From assembly GCF_051106095.1 (NCBI RefSeq), contig NC_135789.1, forward strand, positions 18,771,501-18,835,500: a DNA stretch of 64,000 nucleotides. The letters are read 5' to 3'. The notes beneath the pieces were generated by a model. That model was not told the origin of the DNA and did not search any database. It saw only the letters and a program-made list of their open reading frames with translations. The stretch is from Pogona vitticeps (Eukaryota; Chordata; Lepidosauria; Squamata; Agamidae). Made by a program: the position numbers and the translations under genes. Of the stretch, positions 9,201-17,900 are shown piece by piece; the first letter of the stretch is position 1; every line of letters starts with the position of its first letter.

Positions 9201-11909
9201 CGCAGTTGGTCATTAAGGGAGAGGAAGGTCTTGTTGGTTTGCCTGCAGAAGGAGAGCCCAGATGGGGCCAGGCTGGCCTCCAGTGGCAGAGAGTTCCAGA
9301 GTCTCTCTCTCTATATAAAGAAGAAGGCCCTCCTCTCCTGGGTGCCCACAAAATGGACCTGTGAAGGTGGTGAGACCAAGGGAAAAAGGCCTGACCTGAT
9401 AAAACGCCTGCCTTCTGCAGGTGTTAACTATGGAACAGGATTTTAGCAAAAGAAGCCCTATGCATTTATTACCAATTATTGATGTTTTCCCCAATGGCCT
9501 TAAGGTGCTGTAGCCAGCTAACTTCTTTTCTGTTTCCAGCATCACACCAGCCCAGCGGGAAAGATCGGGGTGGCAGAAGGAGTGTGGGTTTTTCATGACA
9601 GAGGATTTGAACCCAGTACCCTGCGACCAGACAAGACCCTAACCACAAGATGTTCAGCTCTTGCTTTGGAGAAACCACCTCGTTTTTCACTGGCTGCCAG
9701 TCCTTTAGACAGGATACAGAATGCGGTGTGTGTGTGTTTTGGTTGCAGGACTTAATGGGAGATTCAGTGATTGTGGCCACAAAGGTGCGTGACGAGGGTA
9801 CAAACGGCTGCCTTTATTTCCACTGGTGTAGATTCTTTTTTAAAAATACTTACTTACCTTCCACTAACTCCACCTGTTCCCAGAGCAGTTTTTTCCGGGC
9901 TTCTTCCTTCATCTCAGTCAATGAGTAACTCCTTAACCCGACCCGCAGGCTTTCTGTAAGGCAAGGAGGAGGTGTGTTCAGAACCTCAGAAGTTACATTT
10001 TTAGGAACTCTCGCCCCTTAGATTCACCTGCTGGCTTTGTTAGGAAAAAAAATTGCAAAACCAGGGTAGGACAATGTTTTGGGGAGACAGCCACGACTTC
10101 CCTGCTGAGCAACAGTCCTAGATCAAAACACCACGCTAAGTTTCTGGTCCTCAAGATTCTGAAAACACTGCCGGTTTAAACCACAAGGCAGGAAATTTGG
10201 CTTACAAGGATTCAGTGGCTCACCTTAAGGGTCAGACAAAGTCTCCCACAGGTGATCAGGGAACAAAATCCTGTTTTATGCCACAGGGTATTAAGATGTG
10301 CACAAATGAGCGACGGAAAATACAGTATATCTGAATTTTATTTTGCCCAACCCTGGTTCTTAAACCAGGAGAACTTGTCAAAACCTGGGAAACTCATGCG
10401 GGGTTGTTCTTCCACAAGGGCAGAATGCAAGCAGGAAGCTGGCCAGCAGCAGCAACCACAACATTAAAAGCAAAAGGGGGAAATTAGGGCCGCTTTCGAG
10501 GACAGTAAGATTCACGAGGATGAGAACAACAATAATAATAGGTTGACGGAACTGAGCAGGAAAAAAGGCACGTGTGTAGGGGAGAAAGGCAGCAGCACTT
10601 TAAAAACTAACAGATTTCTCCCCTGATCAGTTTTTGTGGATTAAAAGGCCACTTTCTGAGATTTGGAAGGTCACATTAAAACAAATTTCCTAATTATTCA
10701 CATGCTATCGCACTTTTTCTATCCATTGTCTCTGTTTTTGCATCCCCCCTCCCTTTTCATTCGCTGACACGCTAACAGAGAAATCTGATTTTTTTTCCTA
10801 GTTGCTGGCCCCCTGCTTTTTAAAAAAAAAGTTTAAAACCACTTGTTATTTTATGTACCCACAAACTGGGACCAATTTATCATGACCATGGGGTGAGGGA
10901 GGTGAACACGCCCCCAAGGAGTTTCCATGGCCAGATCTGATCCCAGGTCAAGGAAGCCTAGTTCCTCCCTCTTATCCACTACTCACCACACACCACTGGG
11001 CCATCAAATCAGTTCTGATTTATAGCCACCATTTTCAGGGTCTCCCAAGTAGAAAATACTCAGAAGTGATTTATCCTTCCCTTCTCCTGGGACGAGGTGC
11101 CAGCCCAAGGATAACCAAGCTCTTCTCCCAGGAGGGGGATTCAAACTCTGAACCTGTGGCTCCACAGCCAGAGACCCCAAACTCCCCCCATCTCCGAGGT
11201 CTATAAGGATGACAGTATCATTTTAGCGTAACCACTCGGGATTAATCCAGGTAGAAGCAACCCTTCGAAATAAACGATCCCACGGCTGTGTGGCAGATTT
11301 CCAAACTCCCTACAAAAGGAAGGAGGGGACGATCCGGACGAGACTGTGAAAGGACCAAACAACAGAAGCCGAACCCCAAAAGGTTACTTCAGGACCCAAA
11401 GCAGAATCACATGCCCCCCCCCAACATGGCAATATTCCCACCCATTGAAATTCAGGATCCGCAGAGGGTGGGCGGGCTTTTTGTTTTGGAGGGTGGGGAG
11501 CGGCTGGGGGGGGCATCTGCTGCTAGACTTTCAGCCCCAGAAAAGCCAGGTTTAAAAGAGAATCACCACTCCCCCCCCCAAATAAGGAGGAGGTGAGACC
11601 CTCCCTTTATATAAAGGGAGCAGAATAGAGAATATAATATACATTGAATATAACAGAAAGGTGGAACTGCCAGACGCACCCCCCAAGAAAGAGGGGCACC
11701 AGCTCTCCTCCTGTGGCAAGACATATGGGGGGCTGAGCTGTGGGGGGGCCATGCAGCCCCCCATGAAGAGTGGGGTTCAGGAATTCACCCCTTTCCACAA
11801 ATGGGGGCGCTGGAAGTGTGGGGGGCTAATTCCTAACCCCGCCCCCTTACCTCTGGCCACACCTACCTGTACCCCGCAGCAGCGCCCCCTGCAGCTTCAA
11901 CATGGACAT
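3130..11909 (-). CDS. POLRMT: POLRMT, mitochondrial DNA-directed RNA polymerase (5' part, seven exons)
   Basis: POLRMT is the single-subunit, T7-like RNA polymerase that transcribes mitochondrial DNA and makes replication primers in the matrix. Exons, in order: 11909-11867, 9953-9858, 8885-8245, 7467-7337, 5578-5389, 5198-5052, 3291-3130. They sum to 1,410 nt (470 codons) and all junctions keep phase. The product starts with a short Arg-rich presequence (MSMLKLQGALLRGT), then the N-terminal extension (QVELVEVLEARVKQLQ; human HVELLEVLQARVRQLQ), the PPR region (MYNLVMHGQAKQ + GALRQVASVFRMLDEVG) and the start of the N-terminal domain (VSYPKLDFT; NLYPFFCVIPEKEYVDIMMQ). Human POLRMT is about 1,230 residues, so the catalytic domain lies left of the window. 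It is divergent from GPX4. Exon 1 is the least certain exon. Confidence 0.93.
3602..3803. mobile_element. Small inverted-repeat DNA element (MITE)
   Basis: The ends GGACCCCCATATCCATGGG (3602-3620) and CCTATGGATATGGGGGTCC (3785-3803) are near-perfect inverted repeats of each other. About 200 bp lies between them with no coding potential. Lies in POLRMT intron sequence. The terminal sequence resembles pogo/Tigger-type MITEs, but the family was not confirmed. Confidence 0.75.
3842..4130 (+). repeat. tRNA-derived SINE fragment interrupted by a hAT MITE
   Basis: GTTGGGAGTTCGAATTCCC is a Pol III B-box region, followed by the CTGGGCCTCCTTGG tail typical of squamate tRNA SINEs. The copy continues past the MITE at 3932-4069 with GGAGTCTCATCCACTTCTGC, so the MITE landed inside the SINE. 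Confidence 0.6.
3932..4069. mobile_element. hAT-type MITE with perfect 8-bp target duplication
   Basis: A 138-bp foldback element begins CAGTGCTTCTTAATCTTGGG and ends AAGGTTAAGAACCACTG, with arms of about 55 bp around a short centre. The 8 bp ATCTATAG occurs directly before (3924-3931) and after (4070-4077) it. An 8-bp duplication and CAGTG termini are the signature of hAT transposons. Confidence 0.88.
4378..4632 (-). repeat. tRNA-derived SINE (Sauria type), minus strand
   Basis: Read on the minus strand it carries the A-box region (GAGAGCTCGGGCGTCTGAC), the B-box (GGGAGTTCGAATTCTCACTG), the body with CCTTGGGGGCAAGTGG and the 3' end (AGTCGGAATTGATGACGC). It is a nearly full-length, diverged copy in a POLRMT intron. 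Confidence 0.75.
5052..5198 (-). CDS. POLRMT: POLRMT exon 6
   Basis: This 147-nt exon reads RNCVSYPKLDFTAQDLRERF and ends VQKTPVTERIVQA, aligning with human VSYPKLHLPLKTLQCLFEKQ and VEKPTLPSKEV. Acceptor is CCCCCAG and donor GCG|GTAAAC, phase 0 on both sides. Confidence 0.92.
5389..5578 (-). CDS. POLRMT: POLRMT exon 5
   Basis: This 190-nt exon starts CLAQLRNDGYSLEGLF (human CLEQMSQEGLKLQALF) and ends CTIPLLQDFYAQ (human VNTSKLLRDVYAKD). Acceptor is GCCCCAG and donor CAG|GTGAGC. Confidence 0.93.
5579..7336. other. POLRMT intron 4: repeats only
   Basis: No exon seen. A possible decayed inverted-repeat element spans about 6012-6260 (CCCTGTATC near the left end, GATACAGGG near the right). An AT-rich block of ATTTAAATC-like palindromes lies at 6824-6985. 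The rest is unassigned. Confidence 0.6.
6824..6985. repeat. AT-rich near-palindromic block (ATTTAAATC-like units)
   Basis: Repeated words such as GATTTAAAT, AATCACGATTTAAATCACG and AATCATGATTTCAATC form a degenerate array of short palindromes. This kind of block is widespread in amniote genomes. No coding potential. Confidence 0.6.
7337..7467 (-). CDS. POLRMT: POLRMT exon 4 (PPR)
   Basis: This 131-nt exon has acceptor CTCCCAG and donor AG|GTAACG. It reads GALRQVASVFRMLDEVGLD and then SYVAVLSCMGRSETHPDLIE, aligning with human GAFKELVYVLFMVKDAGL and SYAAALQCMGR. This is the helix pair of a pentatricopeptide repeat. Confidence 0.93.
7912..8165 (-). repeat. tRNA-derived SINE, minus strand
   Basis: The B-box region GGGAGTTTGAATCCCCCC and the tRNA-like head read on the minus strand at 8088-8165, followed by the body and the AGACTTGGTTTGATGTCATG end near 7912. 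It lies in POLRMT intron 3, just after exon 3, and produces spurious open frames. Confidence 0.7.
8245..8885 (-). CDS. POLRMT: POLRMT exon 3 (N-terminal extension and first PPR)
   Basis: This 641-nt exon is the longest of the gene here. It begins LEARVKQLQADT, passes a proline- and lysine-rich low-complexity linker, and ends in LSLLAYLETCVFLRQLDRAQ and LRMYNLVMHGQAKQ, the PPR region of POLRMT. Acceptor is TCCCCAG and donor CAG|GTAGCT. The linker is poorly conserved and GC-rich, which creates long open shadow frames on the other strand. Confidence 0.93.
9060..9430 (-). repeat. L2/CR1-type LINE 3' fragment, minus strand
   Basis: The minus strand carries a decayed C-terminal ORF2 piece (TTFTGPFCGHPGEEGLLL) followed by an A/T-rich 3' tail. 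The same sequence recurs at 57240-57740, where [14 protein letters not shown], the usual C-terminal motif of L2/CR1 ORF2, is readable. Confidence 0.6.
9858..9953 (-). CDS. POLRMT: POLRMT exon 2
   Basis: This 96-nt exon has acceptor CTTACAG and donor G|GTAAGT. It reads SLRVGLRSYSLTEMKEEARK and ends ...LLWEQVELVE, matching the human HVELLEVLQ segment across the next junction. Confidence 0.85.
9954..11866. other. POLRMT intron 1: mostly unassigned, one SINE
   Basis: I see no exon here. A minus-strand tRNA SINE occupies about 10995-11190. CA/T-rich and C-run stretches make up much of the rest. Confidence 0.55.
10995..11190 (-). repeat. tRNA-derived SINE, minus strand
   Basis: Minus-strand reading gives a tRNA-like head (GGTCTCTGGCTGTGGAGCC), a B-box region (CAGAGTTTGAATCCCCC), and a 3' body with AATCAGAACTGATTTGATGG. 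Same family as the copies at 37718 and 46545. Confidence 0.75.
11867..11909 (-). CDS. POLRMT: POLRMT exon 1 (start codon and presequence)
   Basis: The ATG at 11909-11907 begins MSMLKLQGALLRGT and then meets donor CAG|GTAGGT with one base of the next codon, which fits the two leading bases of the next exon. The joined peptide (RGTESLRVGLRSYSL) is basic and free of acidic runs like a mitochondrial presequence. It sits in a CpG-rich stretch. A second donor 16 nt downstream would break phase. Assigned by position, phase and character, not by similarity. Confidence 0.6.
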
Positions 11910-12215
11910 GGCCCCCCTTTGCCCCCCACTAAGCCCCCCACATTTCTGCCTAGCCTGCTCCAGGCAACCCACATTGCCTCCCCGCCTGGTGCGCTTGCGC
12001 GGCGCGCTCGCTCCTCCCGGCTCCTCCTCCCTGTGCCTTCCTGACCCGCTCCGCCAATCGGCTGCCAGCGTGGGAAGGGGCCGCGGAGGCTGCCCCGGGA
12101 CTACGTCTCCCAGCAGGCGCTGCGAGGAACGGGATCCAGGCCGCGTGGAGCGGTGCCTAGATGAAATAAAAGAAAGAGTGAGGGAGCGGCTCGGAGAGGT
12201 CATTTCCGGGTCCGC
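11880..12215 (-). promoter_or_regulatory. POLRMT CpG-rich promoter with CCAAT box and ZNF143-like site
   Basis: CpG-rich sequence surrounds and precedes the POLRMT start codon. It holds a CCAAT box at 12054-12058 (CCGCCAATCGG, NF-Y type) and a 25-bp stretch at 12100-12124 beginning ACTACGTCTCCCAGCAGGC and ending TGCG. That stretch follows the known ZNF143/STAF pattern (ACTAC..TTCCCAG..TGC..TGCG), a factor frequent at nuclear genes for mitochondrial functions. No TATA box is visible. Transcription start is inferred, not seen. Confidence 0.6.
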
Positions 12216-12616
12216 ACTTTTATTTTTAAGTATATTTTGAAGACTGGAAAAGTGAATTTAGTTTTAATTACCGTCGCTATCGCTGCTTCCTTTTTTGGGA
12301 GTAGAGCATCCAGAATCCTCCAACCAGCCTTTGGACTACAGTTCCCAGAACCTCCCAGTCAGCATTCTGAGTTTTGTAATAATAATAAAAAAGTTCCAAG
12401 TTGTGTGGGGGGGAATTATTATTTTCATTAATTTCTATGGGGAGAGATGATATTGTAAATATTCGGGGGACTGGGGGTAAAGGAAAATTCAAGCCACTGC
12501 TGCCAGTAATTAATTGCTGCCAATGTCATTAATTTATTTATTACTTCATTTTTTAAAATAAATATTCATTGATTCAAAATATTTTCCCCCACCTTTCTCC
12601 TTTAAAAAGACCTGAC

Positions 12617-12807
12617 TATCAGAGATCACTGATGTTTCTTCCACCAATTCCCACTCTTCCTACATCTGAATCTTGCCTGGCTTTCCATATGAGATGTTCT
12701 GCATGCAGATTGAATGGATCAGGGGATAAAATGCACCTTTGTCTGACCCCCTTGGCCTGGAGGAAATTGTGATGTTTTTCTACATTCCCAAAGCTTCTCA
12801 CCCACAC
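12617..12807 (-). repeat. BovB/RTE-like LINE reverse-transcriptase fragment
   Basis: The minus strand translates to a diverged RT segment (GVRQRCILSPDPFNLHAEHL, then GIGGRNISDL), matching the conserved GVRQGCILSP...LFN...AEY / IAGRNINNL region of RTE/BovB elements. It is a short, decayed piece between POLRMT and GPX4. Confidence 0.7.
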
Positions 12808-12946
12808 CCAGAAAAAGAAAAAAGAGAAGGAAAAAAATGGATTGGGCTCCTGTAGCTTTAATAATTGTTTTAATCATTTAAGAGTGGAAGAAATTTCATC
12901 AGGTTGCAAGTATGGATGCAAGCTACACCTGCTGAAAGTTCATCCA

Positions 12947-13046
12947 CCTGTAACTATTAAAGATAATACTTGCTCTCTTTTTCTCGAGGGATTACCTGTC
13001 ACTATTAAAGATACAGAAACCTGGCTCTCTTTTTCTCAAGGGATTC
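12947..13046. repeat. Two-copy degenerate tandem repeat, about 48 bp
   Basis: CCTGTAACTATTAAAGATA and CTCTCTTTTTCTCGAGGGATT recur as CCTGTCACTATTAAAGATA and CTCTCTTTTTCTCAAGGGATT, starting at 12947 and 12995. Confidence 0.75.
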
Positions 13047-13200
13047 CCCCCTCCAGCCTGATCCCCTCCATTCGTGTAAAGAAAATAGGCCAGTCAAGAC
13101 CAAGGATTCCAAGTTCTTGCTATCCAATTTTTTTTATTTTTGTTTTTAAACACTTAGAAATAGCCTTCCTTCACAAATAAGCCACTCCTGTGTTACCCCG

Positions 13201-13287
13201 TTCTCTCTGCCGAACGATTCTGGACCCTTATATGGCACAAGCCTTTCAGGGGAGATACGACTCTTAAGCCATAAACCTTCCCTCCTT
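13201..13287. repeat. 86-bp repeat, copy 1
   Basis: The stretch beginning TCTCTCTGCCGAACGATTCT and ending ATAAACCTTCCCTCCTT recurs at 15890-15976 in the same orientation with one visible difference (TTTCAGGGG versus TTTCGGGGG). Family not recognised. Confidence 0.85.
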
Positions 13288-13289
13288 TC

Positions 13290-14450
13290 AGCTGGCAGAG
13301 ATTTAATCCAGGGTTTAATAAGGCAGGCCGGGAGGGAGGCAGCTTCCAAGGCAGCCTTGTGACGGAATCCTGTGTGAACACAGCAGTTGTCACAGGGTGT
13401 GGGCAGGACAGGCTGCCGGAGGCTTGCAAGAGCCCTGTGAAATGGTAAGCCTCCATCACACACACACACGCACCACAAAGTGGGCTGTAGCCACTTAACT
13501 TTAATTTTTCTCTTGATTCCACAGAGCGAGTGGTCTAAGCGTACAGCAGAGAACAAAAATCCATTTTGTTGTGCTCTGTTGCTTTAAATGTGTTATAATA
13601 TTTATCATTATTTAAATCATTTAAAACATTTTTAGCCCGTCTTTCTCCTTAAAAAGAACCCAAGGTGGCAAAATTTGGATTTTATTTACTATTTGAATAT
13701 AATAGTTGTTTAATTCTTTTTTTACAGATGTTTAAAGCCTGTTTATTTCCTTTTCATTATTATTATTTTATTTAATATTAAAACTAAAATGCAAATTTAA
13801 TAGCTACACACAATGCACATTGGACTTTCCCCACCCATGTCACCACCTTCACCCTTGAGACTAAGTGACCCGAAATATAAATTTATACCCCCTTTTCACC
13901 TTTACCTCTCCAAAAATACTGTACAAAGATTCTTTTGCTGGCTTTTCCAATTAGAAAAGACATGATTCCAAGTATGAATTCCACACATCTTTGAAATCAT
14001 TAGACTTTATCATTCCTCTTCTTTTCTTTTCATATGTTAACTTATAATTAATTGCTAAACTCCACATTTATTTATACCAATCTTCCAGATTGATTTGTCA
14101 CTTTTCCACAATTCTTTACAAATATTTGTCTTGCTACTGTAACCGTAACAACTAACTCTTTCTGATCTTTTTAAGAGGGTCATTCTTAATCTTATATATA
14201 TATAAAATTTGGAGGACAATAATTGGTAATATATTTTTTAAAAGTTGTATACTTATTGTTTTACCTTTTAAATACTGTATTGTGTTTTTAAGCACTGAAG
14301 CTGCTTGGAGGGTTCCTTTTAAGGAGAAAGGTGGGGCAGAAATATTTTAAATAAATAAAATAAAAGAAGGAATTGGTGAGGAAACTTTGAAAAAGGAGCA
14401 GTCAGCTGTGGCCAGAAGAGGAGCAGGGCCGAGGCCACGAAAGGAGATTC
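13290..14450. other. POLRMT-GPX4 intergenic stretch, AT-rich
   Basis: No gene seen. It contains a short CA run (13456-13472), LINE 3'-tail-like pieces around 13600-13670 (minus) and 14290-14370 (plus, ending in AAATAAATAAAATAAAAG), and a TA run near 14190. Confidence 0.5.
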
Positions 14451-14839
14451 TCCTGTGGCCGCTTGGGTACCACCTGCATCTCGCAAAGATGCTCCAGATG
14501 TTTATCAACACCCCCCTCCGGGCTCCGGGATGCAGGTGTTTCTGATTGGATCGCTTGCCTGCCTATCCGACCCGTGGCGTAGTCGGTTGGAGCGTTGCCA
14601 GAGGGGGCGGGCGGGCAGGAGTCGGCCGTTGCGAAACGCAGGGACCCCGCCCACCCGGGGGCCTCCGATTCGCCGGAAGGCGAGCGGAGCGGCTTGGATG
14701 ACACGGTGGGCGGGACCGCGGTGGGCGGCGGTGGCCTCTGATTGGCCGCCTCCCGGATCGGAAAGGCGGTGTCTTGTGGGGAGGCCGTGCGGAGGGAGGA
14801 GGAAGAGGAGGAGGAGCTGGGAGGTAAAAGCCTCGCGAA
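14450..14839 (+). promoter_or_regulatory. GPX4 CpG-rich promoter and 5'UTR
   Basis: CpG-rich sequence directly precedes the GPX4 start codon. An inverted CCAAT box (CTGATTGGCCGCC, about 14738-14750) lies roughly 100 bp upstream of the ATG, and another ATTGG occurs near 14545. No TATA box seen. GGAGGA-rich purine sequence fills the last 60 bases, probably 5'UTR. Confidence 0.6.
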
Positions 14840-14914
14840 ATGAGCTTGAGGCGCTTATTGAGGCGGACTCTGTTGTGTGGTGCGGTTGCCACTCGAGGCC
14901 TGACCCGGACCATG
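14840..14914 (+). CDS. GPX4: GPX4 exon 1 (mitochondrial presequence; two start codons)
   Basis: The 25 codons begin [14 protein letters not shown] and end LTRTM before donor ATG|GTGAGT. The first ATG (14840) gives the mitochondrial form. The last codon (ATG, 14912-14914) is the conserved cytosolic start. Human reads MSLGRLCRLL...AGTM. Confidence 0.96.
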
Positions 14915-17900
14915 GTGAGTAAGAACGCTCCGCTTGGCTCTGCTAGGCCTCTTTCCCCGACCTTACCCTTCTAGCCCCTCTCCTCTATAATCCTACCATA
15001 GAGACTCCTTGGGTGGGACCAGAGCGTCTCCCCAGGAGGGACCCCCCCTCCCGAAAAAAACTGCCTTTTATTTCTCAAAGTCCTTTCCTCAGAGCCTTTG
15101 AAATCTTATGTTGCCTTCCTTGCAAGCAAACGCCTCCTTCCTTCCCCTGAAAGGGGTGATCGGGCATTTCTTCCCCCCCATCATTCCCTGGGTTGTTTAA
15201 ATCCTGGGGCCCAAAATTCCCATAATTCCCTCTTAGAAGAAAGCCTGGGTTCCCATAATTCTACTGGTGCAAAATTCCCATAATCCTCTGGCAAAGAAAG
15301 CCTAATGCCCTTGATGGGGTGTCTTATCTCCTTAATGGACTGGTTCCCTAATTTCCCCCTAATTTCTTGCCCATTTTTTCCCTTCTGCTTTCTGCAAGAT
15401 TGACTAATATAGATCAGAAAAAAATTAAAACGCCTTGGGCAAGGTACAGTACATTATATGTGCTGCTTTTCTAGCTATCTGGCTTTCCAAAGTGGTTTTA
15501 GAAGAATATGATGTGACTAGTCATAAACCTTTAAAAGCCACCTGGAAATATCTTTTTCTGCAAATGCAAAACATCTTTTTTTGCATTTTTCTGCAAATGC
15601 AAAACATCTTTTTTTGCAAATGCAAAAAAAAAAAATTGGGGGAAGTGCCATTCATTAGGAACCACCAAGTCTGATCCTGCGTTGTAATTTTCCAGAAAAA
15701 TAATAATAAGGTAGCAGAAACTTTTCTCTTTCTTTACTGGTTTATAATGTTTATACCTCGTCTTTCTCCTTTAAAAAAAAGGGGGTTCCAAGGTTAATTA
15801 AAGAGGTTCATGAGAGCATACTGGTTTCTGCTTTCAGGGAAGGAAAAAGAGGCATGCGTTTGATGCAGCCTGTTTTTGCCCCCTCCAGACTCTCTCTGCC
15901 GAACGATTCTGGACCCTTATATGGCACAAGCCTTTCGGGGGAGATACGACTCTTAAGCCATAAACCTTCCCTCCTTGGGGGCCCCTCCAGCCTTTGCGAC
16001 GGCCAGAGGCAGACACAAAGCAGAGCAAAGACACACACGCTCCTGTGAAAAATCAATTTTCTGTGTCCTGTGTCTTTATACCCTCCTCTTTTTGTCATGT
16101 GCTTCTCTTTTCATGCGTCACTCCTGCATGGTAGTAGGATTATGGTTTTTGTAAGTCCTCTTGGCTTTCCTTGCCTGCTGCATGGCTTTTCCCAGCAGAG
16201 GAAGCTCTGCTCCCTAATGTGGGCTGCCCCTAGACAACCGCAAGGTGTAAATGGGAGCTGTTGGATAACTTGGCCACCCCTCCCAGAACTTCTCGGAGCT
16301 ATGCGCAGCTGGAGCACAGGCAATTATCCGCAATTAAAACGCTGCCTTCCAATTAGTTGGAACACTGAGGTTCCCACTGTCGAGCTGTCGGCTGTGGTTT
16401 TGTTAAACCCTGGAAGTCATAAATAAAAGCTAGCCCAGCAAACAGAAAGAGAGAGAACTTGCTTGGAACGGATTTGCATTTCAAATTGATCCATTTCCAC
16501 TCTGCAGAGGATGCGCTGGCATGGCTGATATTAAGAGGAAAGGTCAGGCCTATTTGGCGGAACCCACTGGGGGGTGTCTGTGAGCAGGGACCCGCCAAGA
16601 ATCTCTCCTGAGAAGACTGTTAGTCCCAATTAATAGGGAACGGCACAACAAGAAGTAGGTTGAGATGCGCCAGGGTGCTAACCTGGCACCCAGAGCTGAG
16701 ACGCTGCCCCTTGGTGGGATTTTGATGATTCAACACCTCTGTAAACCCCGTGGATCCTAGATGGGATTAAGAATGGGATTTAGCCTCAATTCAAGCACAG
16801 AATCGGCTTATGTGTTTTAAACCTGAAATAGAATTAGGATGAGTGACTTCCCAGCAAATAGGCGCGGAACTGGATCCTACCATCCCAGAATTCAAGGTCC
16901 TTTAAAAGCCAGGCAAAGGAAAAAAGGGGTTTACAGCCTGAGTGTCAACATCGCCAGGGGTGAGAGCAAAAATCACCTTGTTTCTCCCTGCGGAATTGAT
17001 TCCCCACTGGTTGTTCTTGACAGGGGCTGGATTGGATGACCTCTAGAGGCTCTCCAGTTGTAAGAGTCGTATTGTTCTCATCTGGTAGATGGAGCAAAGA
17101 GAAATATTGGCAAAGGTTAGACTCCAGGGGCTCTGTTTTCATGCCATTTTTGCTCAGACAGAGATCAGAAGCCCTTTGCCACATCTTGTGGCAAGGGGTT
17201 CCACAAATTTGTCATATGCATGGGGCAAACCTTTTTCTCACAGCCTGGAGGCGCTGCTTGTGAATTGTATCAGGGGATGCTCTGTTCCAGTGCAGGCAGT
17301 GGAGGAACATGATTATCTCCTGCTCCCTTGACCACTTCGAAATGTGCCCCTGCTGGGCGGCTAACAAAAACGAGCCTTCCCGAAAACTGTGGAAGGGGAG
17401 CCAGGGGCTAGAAAGGTGCTGTCTGGAAACCCATCGGCAGAACTCTAGGTAACGGTTTCCAAAGAAATTGGCCCGTTTTGGCCAAAGGGAAAAATATGGC
17501 CAAATAGTACAGCCTTTTAAAGGCTCACCGTTTTGTCTCAAGTATGAGCTTTTGCGGATAGAAATCCACTTCTTCAGATGTGTGTTTGTGTAAATATGTA
17601 GGGGGTATATAATGTATACTTGTTCTTCTCTTAAGGTTAATAAAATTGTATTTGAATGAGGCAGGGTACCAGACCGGTGGATGATGATGGGCCTTCTCCT
17701 CCCGCTTCCAATGGAATTTGCCTCCTTTATTGCATTATTATTATTGTTGTTGTTGTAAGTGTTGCTGAAACCCCGAGGCCGATCTCCAGCGGGGGCAAGG
17801 GGGAAGTGGCCCGTCACGTGGGCCTGCATCTGCTGCAGTGCCAAGGAGGGTGTGCGAAGGGGCCCAGAGACTCTCCACCTTTGTCTTTCTTGGCTGGAGA

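Noticed and set aside
11847-12203. 118-codon minus-strand frame over the POLRMT CpG-rich region
   Set aside because: Its upstream ATG reads Arg/Ser-rich promoter sequence. Only the segment from the internal ATG at 11909 fits POLRMT exon 1 in phase.
14572-14602. tRNA-like text GTGGCGTAGTCGGTTGGAGC upstream of GPX4
   Set aside because: It resembles an A box, but no B box, anticodon arm or acceptor pairing follows.
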